Part shown: positions 1 through 4,694 of the stretch, piece by piece
Position numbering within the stretch: position 1 is the stretch's first letter
Layout of the letters: each line of letters starts with the position of its first letter
From: Lachnospiraceae bacterium
Lineage (GTDB): Bacteria > Bacillota > Clostridia > Lachnospirales > Lachnospiraceae
DNA: 5,696 bases
Reading direction: 5' to 3'
Assembly (NCBI GenBank): GCA_009774375.1
Contig: VSNO01000220.1
Location: 1-5,696 of the forward strand
Notes under the pieces: generated by a model
Seen by the model: only the letters and a program-made list of their open reading frames with translations
Databases searched by the model: none
Told to the model about the DNA's origin: nothing
Made by a program: the position numbers and the translations under genes

Positions 1-2
1 AA

Positions 3-542
3 AAGGCGCTCTCCAATCTCGGCATTACCGCGGAGCGCATGGGCCGCTATACCGATACCATGCGTGACCTGGGGGCTATCGAAGAAACAGAAGTTCACCG
101 CAGAGAGGTAAAGCTCCCTGATTTTTTACAGCACATGGCGGATTCTCTAGCTATCCTGTTTCAGAATACCGAGGTGCGTTTTTCCTACGAGTTCCATGTG
201 CCGAAGGGGAGGGCCGTCTTTGACGGGGAGCTGTTGTACCGCGTTCTGGAAAATCTGATCTCCAATGCCCTCCGTTTTGCGGAGCGGGAAATTAAGCTGG
301 CTTTTTGTCTGGAGCATGGAATCCTGTTGGCCACCGTGACCGACGACGGGCCGGGCTTTTCGGGCAAGCTGCTGAAAAAGAAAACCGCCCTGTTTTACTC
401 CGAGGATACCTCCGGCAAGCACTTGGGGCTGGGGCTGGCGGTGAGCCGGGTACTGTGCCAGAAGCATGGGGGAACCATAGAGCTGTCAAACAGATCGCCG
501 CATGGGGCCTGTGTGAAAGCCTCTATTACGATCAAGCAGTAG
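3..542 (+). CDS. Sensor histidine kinase, C-terminal part (5' end outside window)
   Basis: This is the catalytic end of a two-component sensor kinase, which phosphorylates a conserved histidine and passes the phosphate to a response regulator. The frame is open from base 3, so the gene starts before the window and the ATG at 39 is internal. The first ~25 residues fit the end of the dimerisation helices; the phospho-accepting histidine is not in view. The HATPase_c domain is complete: N box LENLISNALRFA (bases 246-281), G1 box DDGPG (342-356), and G2 box GKHLGLGL (414-437) followed by a HGG turn. All ATP-binding motifs are present, so the enzyme looks functional. It ends KASITIKQ with TAG at 540-542. 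The gene is GC-rich, unlike the genes that follow. Its last 35-codon block recurs at 2944-3048. The signal and partner regulator cannot be inferred from what is visible. Confidence 0.93.
   Translation, partial: KALSNLGITAERMGRYTDTMRDLGAIEETEVHRREVKLPDFLQHMADSLAILFQNTEVRFSYEFHVPKGRAVFDGELLYRVLENLISNALRFAEREIKLAFCLEHGILLATVTDDGPGFSGKLLKKKTALFYSEDTSGKHLGLGLAVSRVLCQKHGGTIELSNRSPHGACVKASITIKQ
423..527 (+). repeat. Direct repeat copy 1 (kinase 3' end, intact gene)
   Basis: Bases 423-527, inside the intact kinase gene, match 2944-3048 without gaps over 105 bases with 13 differences. The repeat encodes the G2 box (LGLGL) through the last beta strand (KASI). It is in direct orientation with an offset of 2521 bases. 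Homology stops abruptly at both ends. Confidence 0.9.
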
Positions 543-602
543 CGAGGGGTAAGAAGTTCCTATGCGGATATACCCGACATACAAAAAAATCAACAAAAGG
601 GC

Positions 603-633
603 TTGCTCATGACGCAACGTAATGGACTATACT
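603..633 (+). promoter_or_regulatory. MerR-type promoter with 19-bp spacer, upstream of the MerR gene
   Basis: A -35 element TTGCTC (603-608) and a -10 element TATACT (628-633) are separated by 19 bp instead of the usual 17. An overlong spacer with an internal dyad is the known hallmark of promoters activated by MerR-family proteins, which twist the DNA to realign the two boxes. The predicted start near base 640 would leave a very short leader, with the AGGGGG ribosome binding site (640-645) almost at the 5' end. The match implies autoregulation of the operon beginning at 656. No experimental start site is known, so the assignment is from spacing and position. Confidence 0.6.
608..624 (+). 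promoter_or_regulatory. Putative MerR operator dyad in the promoter spacer
   Basis: CATGACG (608-614) and CGTAATG (618-624) form an inverted repeat with 7-bp arms, one mismatched pair and a 3-base centre. It lies almost wholly between the -35 and -10 boxes, where MerR-family dimers bind. The short arms mean chance cannot be excluded, but position and spacer length agree. Confidence 0.55.
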
Positions 634-655
634 ATCCGCAGGGGGTATTTTAAGC

Positions 656-1444
656 ATGGGGAAATATAGGGCTATCCCACCGGGGTATATGACCGTAGGC
701 GAGGTTGCAAAAAAGATGGATGTGACAGTCCGAACACTACAGCATTACGATAAAGAAGGGCTGCTCTCACCCTCCGCCACGAGTGGTGGAGGGCGCAGGC
801 TTTATACGGATAAAGATATTATTAAGCTGCACCAGATCCTGACCCTGAAGCATTTGGGGTTTTCTTTGGACGACATCAGGAACAGGCTGATTCCGCTGAA
901 CAATCCGGCTGATGTGGTGCAAATTCTTTCAGAGCAAGCCGCTGCTATACGTGAAAAGATAGCGGATTTAATAGAATCGCTGTCAGAAATTGAGGCATTG
1001 AAAACAGAAGTGATTGAAATGCAGTCCGTTGACTTCAAAAAATATGCGGATATTATTATCAATCTGGAAATGAAAAACGATTTTTATTTTCTCATCAAGT
1101 ACTTTGACAGCGAAACGCTGGATCGTATCCGCAGCCGGTTTGACAAGGAAAGCAGTATCATATTCCTGCAAAAATTTTTGCATATCCAGGACGAAGCAAT
1201 TCGGCTTCAGGATGCGGGTGTATCGGCAGGAAGTCCAGAGGGACTGCAACTTGCAAAAGCCTATTGGGACTTGATTTTGGAGTTCACAGGCGGGGATGCT
1301 GCCATGCTCCCTACACTCATGCGGATAGGAGAAAACGATGAAGGCAATCAAGAGCGGCGACAGAAGCACGCCAAAGCAAAGGCTTTTATTGAACCGGCAT
1401 TGGGCGCTTATTTTTTAGATGCGGGCATCCATCCGTTTCAATAA
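656..1444 (+). CDS. MerR-family transcriptional regulator with TipAS-like effector domain
   Basis: This is a 262-residue DNA-binding activator. Residues ~12-80 are a MerR winged helix-turn-helix: MTVGEVAKKMDVTVRTLQHY, then DKEGLLSPS, the GGRRLY wing and the HLGFSLDDI helix. Residues ~86-125 form the dimerisation coiled coil. Residues ~140-260 resemble the TipAS antibiotic-recognition domain: RSRFDKES, HIQDEAIRLQ, LAKAYWDLILEFTGGD and a C-terminal KAKAFIEPALGAYFL. In the TipA family this alpha-helical domain binds thiopeptides and other hydrophobic compounds and triggers promoter activation. The start at 656 is preferred over the ATG at 686 because AGGGGG lies 10 bases ahead and the IPPGYMTVGE lead-in is typical of clostridial relatives. 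A MerR-type promoter lies directly upstream, and a membrane protein gene follows after 38 bases, so the two are likely one autoregulated operon. The ligand is unknown. Confidence 0.93.
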   Translation: MGKYRAIPPGYMTVGEVAKKMDVTVRTLQHYDKEGLLSPSATSGGGRRLYTDKDIIKLHQILTLKHLGFSLDDIRNRLIPLNNPADVVQILSEQAAAIREKIADLIESLSEIEALKTEVIEMQSVDFKKYADIIINLEMKNDFYFLIKYFDSETLDRIRSRFDKESSIIFLQKFLHIQDEAIRLQDAGVSAGSPEGLQLAKAYWDLILEFTGGDAAMLPTLMRIGENDEGNQERRQKHAKAKAFIEPALGAYFLDAGIHPFQ

Positions 1445-1482
1445 TTTGCGAGAAATAACTGGTAAGGAGGTCAAGACGAAGT

Positions 1483-2301
1483 ATGCGTGTAAAACTGAAA
1501 TTTATTGCCAAGGTGACTGTTGCCCATTTTGTCACATATTTTATATGCGGTATGCTATTTTCAAGATTGTTTGACTATGAGACATTGTTTGAATTAGGGA
1601 ACGCAAAATATTTCATGAGAGATTTTTATGGCGTTTCCAGCCTGCTGGGGCCATTTGTGCAGATCATAAGAGGGATGCTGATTGGCTGCATTCTACTGGT
1701 TTTGAAGGATACGCTCCTAAAAGAAAAGGGAGCTGGGCTGAAGCTTTGGCTTGTATTTGCGGGATTGGGCATCATATGTGCCCCCAGCGCCGCACCAGTA
1801 TCTATTGAAGGTGTTGTTTATACACAACTGCCGTTGGAATTTCATTTAAGAGGAGCGCCGGAAATACTGGTACAGACATTGCTGTTTTCGCTGTGGGCCG
1901 CCCATGATTTTAAGCCGAAATCAAAATGGAAAGTTTCTGGACAGATCAAGATAGCGGCTATTGTGACAGCTGTTTCGGGCGTTGGATTTTCACTGGGCGG
2001 CGTTTTGCTGGCGCTTGTATTAAAAATCGATATTACGGAAGGCACCAGTGATCCGTTTGCGTTTCTGGTTATGCTTGCTGCAATGATTATTGTGTTTTTG
2101 ACAACTGCATGGTATCTGCGGCGCGGAAAAGAGAGACGGTTTACGATTGTCTATTACTTAGTATGCTATTTTGCAATCGCGATACTGCCGGCGGCTTATA
2201 ATTATTTATCCGATTCGGCTTTGAAGTCGCCTCTGTCACTTGTGCTCAGTGGGTGGCCTGTGATTGTGATAGGGGCGTATTTATCAAAGCAAACGTTTTG
2301 A
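1483..2301 (+). CDS. Polytopic membrane protein of unknown function, about 8 helices
   Basis: This 272-residue integral membrane protein is not one I recognise. Hydrophobic segments lie near residues 8-28, 50-75, 87-106, 126-141, 156-181, 191-212, 219-241 and 249-267. Basic stretches between them (for example KPKSKWK at 144-150 and RRGKERR at 213-219) suggest cytoplasmic loops. No ATP-binding motif or known transporter signature is visible. An AAGGAGGT ribosome binding site (1464-1471) stands about 11 bases ahead of the ATG, slightly far but strong. The gene follows the MerR/TipAS regulator by 38 bases with no terminator between, so it is the most likely regulated effector. An exporter or a membrane-protecting role against the sensed compound is an inference from context only. 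Confidence 0.85.
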   Translation: MRVKLKFIAKVTVAHFVTYFICGMLFSRLFDYETLFELGNAKYFMRDFYGVSSLLGPFVQIIRGMLIGCILLVLKDTLLKEKGAGLKLWLVFAGLGIICAPSAAPVSIEGVVYTQLPLEFHLRGAPEILVQTLLFSLWAAHDFKPKSKWKVSGQIKIAAIVTAVSGVGFSLGGVLLALVLKIDITEGTSDPFAFLVMLAAMIIVFLTTAWYLRRGKERRFTIVYYLVCYFAIAILPAAYNYLSDSALKSPLSLVLSGWPVIVIGAYLSKQTF

Positions 2302-2332
2302 TAATCCCTATTACGGCGGCGCAGGTAAGGAA

Positions 2333-2361
2333 TTGACTTTGGGGGAAGACAGATATATAAT
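2333..2361 (+). promoter_or_regulatory. Strong sigma-A-type promoter
   Basis: TTGACT (2333-2338) and TATAAT (2356-2361) are separated by exactly 17 bp. This matches the housekeeping consensus at 11 of 12 positions. The expected start is near 2368, giving a leader of about 33 bases before the ATG at 2401, with a TAGGAGGG ribosome binding site at 2389-2396. It would drive the broken membrane gene at 2401 and perhaps the gene at 3098, independently of the MerR promoter. Confidence 0.8.
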
Positions 2362-2400
2362 AAAGGCAACAGCAAATTCTGCTTATTGTAGGAGGGCAAA

Positions 2401-2941
2401 ATGAAAGAGACATTGGAGTTCAATCATAAAAAGCAATGTGGTTTATGGCTGATCCTTATTGGAATCGTACTTATCATAGCTGTTATTTTCGCGGGAAATT
2501 CCTTGTGAACCCGTTTGTGTTTCTAATAGGCTATTATGCTTGTTTTTTAGCGTTAACGCGAACAAAAAAGTCAGGGAAAGGCTCTCCCAGGGGGCTATTT
2601 CCCAAAAGCAGATAAAGATGATCTATTTTTCAATTGCCGCTTTGTTCCTGTTGATGTTTTGCATTGCTGGCCCGTTTATCCCCGGGTGGCATTGGAGGCA
2701 GATATGGCTGGGTGTACTGATGGCAACAGCCATACATTTTTTCTTGTGGTTCTTTATACATGGTTGGAGCATGGTTGTGCTGGGGATTGTATGTATCATT
2801 ATCGCAGCAATAGGCTATGTATTCCCCGCTATATCGGTTTCCGTTATTTGCATTGCCGATGCAGCAGTTAAATTGATATGCGGGGTATATTTGCTTTTCT
2901 TCTCAAGGCCATCAAAATTTACTCCCAGCGCAACGAAGTAA
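2401..2941 (+). pseudogene. Six-helix membrane protein gene interrupted by two frame changes
   Basis: Three consecutive reading frames together spell one coherent membrane protein of about 180 residues. Segment 1 (2401-2508) starts at an ATG with a strong ribosome binding site, gives MKETLEFNHKKQCGLWLILI and one helix, and stops at TGA 2506-2508. Segment 2 begins at GTG 2505 in the -1 frame, reads NPFVFLIGYYACFLALTRTKK (second helix), and would stop at 2613-2615. Segment 3, again one frame back from 2570, reads VRERLSQGAISQKQIKMIYF and four more helices to TAA 2939-2941. Each break is repaired by adding one base: a G at ~2505 and an A in the run 2564-2569. The whole resembles small clostridial membrane proteins that I tentatively associate with the DUF6609 group; this is unverified memory. 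The C-terminal tail may be foreign, because kinase-like DNA begins right after the stop. Decay, assembly error and frameshifting are all possible. Confidence 0.75.
2564..2570 (+). other. A AAA AAG heptamer at the second frame change
   Basis: In the frame started at GTG 2505 the codons are ACA AAA AAG, which is the classical bacterial -1 slippery heptamer A AAA AAG (known from dnaX and several insertion sequences). A -1 slip here enters exactly the frame of the downstream four-helix segment. A possible stem, GGGAAA (2574-2579) with TTTCCC (2598-2603), starts 3 bases downstream, closer than usual. Simple loss of one A from a seven-A run explains the break equally well. Confidence 0.35.
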
Positions 2942-2943
2942 CA

Positions 2944-3048
2944 TTGGGGCTGGGGCTTGCGGTGAGCCGGGTGCTGTACCAGAAGCATGGGGGGACCATA
3001 GAGCTTTCAAACCAGCCGCCCCACGGGGCCTGCGTGAAAGCCTCCATT
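2944..3048 (+). pseudogene. Histidine kinase 3'-end fragment (direct repeat copy 2)
   Basis: This frame reads LGLGLAVSRVLYQKHGGTIE and continues to KASI, matching 32 of 35 residues of the intact kinase at 423-527. It has no N box, G1 box or start of its own, and the kinase stop is lost, so the frame runs on to a stop at 3109-3111 inside the next gene. It cannot make a working kinase. Homology begins within a few bases of the stop codon of the preceding membrane gene, marking a recombination joint. Of 13 base differences from copy 1, 8 are lone synonymous third-position changes and the other 5 fall in three codons (Cys/Tyr, Arg/Gln, Ser/Pro). The fragment therefore probably came from a once-functional related kinase rather than from recent duplication. 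Confidence 0.88.
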
Positions 3049-3097
3049 AAATTGCAAGAAATATTGTACGGCACAGCCTTAATAACAGGAGGAGAAA

Positions 3098-3451
3098 ATG
3101 GAAATATATGAAGTGATGCTTGACAGCAAACAATATGCCCAGTTAAAGAGTATGCTGATTGAAGATAGGAAGGGGGACTTAATAAGAAAAATACCAATCA
3201 ACGGAAACGATTTGTTTTGTGATATGATTCATGAAATATATTCGCCTGTAATAGATGGATGGAGTACACTTGAAATTGTATTGAAAGAATCTGCCAAAGC
3301 ACTGGATCTGTTAAGATTTATGACAAAACAGATATTTCCAGAGGACGAAAATTATTTTGTGAGACAGATTGGGAGAAATTGGGCAAATATTCGTTTGGAA
3401 AAGGATTGCGCATTTAGAATATATAAGATCAAGGAAGAAGGCTTAAAATAA
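3098..3451 (+). CDS. Small soluble protein of unknown function
   Basis: I do not recognise this 117-residue protein. It has no signal peptide or membrane segment and looks like a compact alpha/beta cytoplasmic protein. It opens MEIYEVMLDSKQYAQLKSML, a short strand followed by a helix. The middle (residues ~38-80) is acidic and helical, and the end is basic (FRIYKIKEEGLK). An ideal AGGAGG (3087-3092) lies 5 bases before the ATG, which fixes the start. The coding sequence is markedly AT-rich, unlike the kinase and the lipoprotein genes, suggesting separate acquisition. No clear promoter lies directly ahead; transcription may come from the promoter at 2333-2361. A strong terminator follows at 3553. 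Confidence 0.8.
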   Translation: MEIYEVMLDSKQYAQLKSMLIEDRKGDLIRKIPINGNDLFCDMIHEIYSPVIDGWSTLEIVLKESAKALDLLRFMTKQIFPEDENYFVRQIGRNWANIRLEKDCAFRIYKIKEEGLK

Positions 3452-3479
3452 ATTTTTAAAAGGAAATTTCTCATTTATC

Positions 3480-3508
3480 GGGCAGTTATCAATAATAGGC
3501 AACTGCCC
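3480..3508 (+). repeat. Inverted repeat in the intergenic region
   Basis: GGGCAGTT (3480-3487) and AACTGCCC (3501-3508) can form a perfect 8-bp stem with a 13-base loop, 29 bases after the end of the small gene. No U-run follows immediately; the nearest is TTTT at 3518-3521. It may be a weak terminator, an mRNA 3'-end stabiliser or a protein site. Confidence 0.45.
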
Positions 3509-3552
3509 ATTCAGCCGTTTTGACAATGTGGAAATTTGATAGGCGTTTACAA

Positions 3553-3595
3553 CGAAATGCCGCCCAAAAAACTTGGGCGGCATTTCGCTTTTCTT
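3553..3595 (+). terminator. Strong intrinsic (Rho-independent) terminator
   Basis: CGAAATGCCGCCCAA (3553-3567) and TTGGGCGGCATTTCG (3573-3587) form a perfect 15-bp stem with a GC-rich centre and a 5-base loop AAAAC. A T-rich tail (CTTTTCTT, 3588-3595) follows. It should end + strand transcription from the upstream cassette before the lipoprotein genes. The left flank is not A-rich enough to make it clearly bidirectional. Confidence 0.9.
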
Positions 3596-3653
3596 GACCG
3601 AATTTTGACTTTTGCCCGCTATGCTTAGTCCATCAAAGCAAAGGAGGCCATGT

Positions 3654-4694
3654 ATGCGAAAACGATTGATTGCCGTTCCCTTGATATGCGGCGCACTTTT
3701 ATCCCTCGCCGCCTGCGGGAACTACGCCATTCCAGACAGTACGCCCCCGCCGTCACAGGCCGTCGCCGCAAACCCATTTGATGCCGCGGAGGAGGATGCC
3801 GGATTCTTGGGGATGCTCACTCATGCGGCTGCTTCACCTGATTTTTCTGAGGGTGGGGAGCGTCTGCCATTCCCCTATGACGGCGGCGAGTTTCGGCTGG
3901 AGTACGAGTTTTCCCTCACCGGCAAGATGGATACCGTTGGATTTCTTCTGTTCTTAGACGGCCAGCCACAGCCCTATAAGGTGAACGATACCACAGCGGA
4001 GTATGAGTATTGCCACAGCTTTTCCGCAGGGGAGGACCAGAGCTTTTCTTTCCTCTTTGAGCCTGTGACCGGCAGTACCGGCGATACGCTGGCCTTGACC
4101 GTTGTGAGCATCACAAACCCGGACTTCCAGCCGGATATGGAATCCACATCCAGCTATGGCTGGTATCATAAAACGCTGGATTCCCGTGTTGAATTGCAGT
4201 TCAATGCGGACGCGCCTGCCGTCCATTCAGACCTTCCGCCTGTCCGGGAAATCTTCGTGCAGAGTGATGTGCGGGAGGAAAAAGTTACAGCGCAGTATGT
4301 GGAAAGCGAACTTCCCAAACACGGCTGGGGCGGCGTCAGCATGGACACGCTGGACAGCGGGATCTACTATACGTTCTCCTGTGACGGCGGCATCACCTAT
4401 GACAACCTGCGGGTCTCCACTCCTATTACCATGCAATTTACTATGTGCGGCACAGCCGGAACAAGTTACAGCATCGCTTTTTTCCTGGATCACCAGCCGG
4501 TGAAACTTGGCGAAAGCACCTGCTGCTCTGTTGCCTTGAGCAAGGGCGGCGTCATGGAGCTTGAGGCTGTAATCGACCCGGACAAGCTGGGGCAGTTTCA
4601 CACCTTCTACTGTGTGGCTGTCCCCCAGAACGGAGCCTCCGCTCCATTCTTTAAAACCAATTCTATTTTATTGTATAAGGAGAACGGAACATGA
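3654..4694 (+). CDS. Lipoprotein with two related beta-rich domains
   Basis: This is a predicted 346-residue membrane-anchored, surface-exposed lipoprotein. The N-terminus MRKRLIAVPL is followed by a hydrophobic core and the lipobox LAAC, with the lipid-accepting cysteine at residue 21. The ATG at 3654 is chosen because AAGGAGG (3641-3647) sits 6 bases ahead and it gives a normal signal peptide; an in-frame TTG at 3612 would add a non-signal extension. A Pro/Ala-rich linker (residues 28-45) leads to a first beta-rich region (~72-160, with VGFLLFLDGQP) and a second (~250-345, with YSIAFFLDHQP). The two share pattern and spacing, which suggests internal duplication of an Ig-like or beta-sandwich fold. 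No catalytic motif is seen. The stop overlaps the next start (ATGA, 4691-4694), so the two lipoproteins are translationally coupled. The function is unknown; a role in an envelope sensor or resistance complex is inference. Confidence 0.88.
   Translation: MRKRLIAVPLICGALLSLAACGNYAIPDSTPPPSQAVAANPFDAAEEDAGFLGMLTHAAASPDFSEGGERLPFPYDGGEFRLEYEFSLTGKMDTVGFLLFLDGQPQPYKVNDTTAEYEYCHSFSAGEDQSFSFLFEPVTGSTGDTLALTVVSITNPDFQPDMESTSSYGWYHKTLDSRVELQFNADAPAVHSDLPPVREIFVQSDVREEKVTAQYVESELPKHGWGGVSMDTLDSGIYYTFSCDGGITYDNLRVSTPITMQFTMCGTAGTSYSIAFFLDHQPVKLGESTCCSVALSKGGVMELEAVIDPDKLGQFHTFYCVAVPQNGASAPFFKTNSILLYKENGT

Noticed and set aside
305..622. Open frame of 105 codons overlapping the kinase in another + frame
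   Set aside because: It lies mostly inside the kinase gene, its product is Arg/Gly/Ala-rich low-complexity shadow sequence, and it has no ribosome binding site.
983..1369. Minus-strand frame of 128 codons opposite the MerR gene
   Set aside because: Antisense to a clear MerR/TipAS coding sequence, with no independent support.
423..3048. Insertion sequence or transposon bounded by the direct repeats
   Set aside because: There is no transposase, no terminal inverted repeat and no short target duplication; the repeats are coding sequence 105 bp long and 13 bases diverged.
2878..3111. A 77-codon gene starting at ATG 2878
   Set aside because: It joins out-of-frame membrane-gene sequence to the kinase fragment and has no ribosome binding site; it is a by-product of the recombination joint.
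3520..3548. Perfect TTGACA (3520-3525) as a -35 element
   Set aside because: No acceptable -10 element lies 15-19 bp downstream, and the terminator at 3553 would stop the transcript.
3594..3625. Promoter for the lipoprotein genes (TTGACC 3594-3599 with TATGCT 3620-3625)
   Set aside because: The spacer would be 20 bp, and the alternative TTGACT at 3605 gives only 9 bp. Neither is convincing, although some promoter is expected here after the terminator.
4156..4503. Open frame of 115 codons inside the first lipoprotein gene
   Set aside because: Ser/Thr/Arg-rich shadow of the real frame; the lipoprotein has the signal peptide, ribosome binding site and coherent strand pattern.
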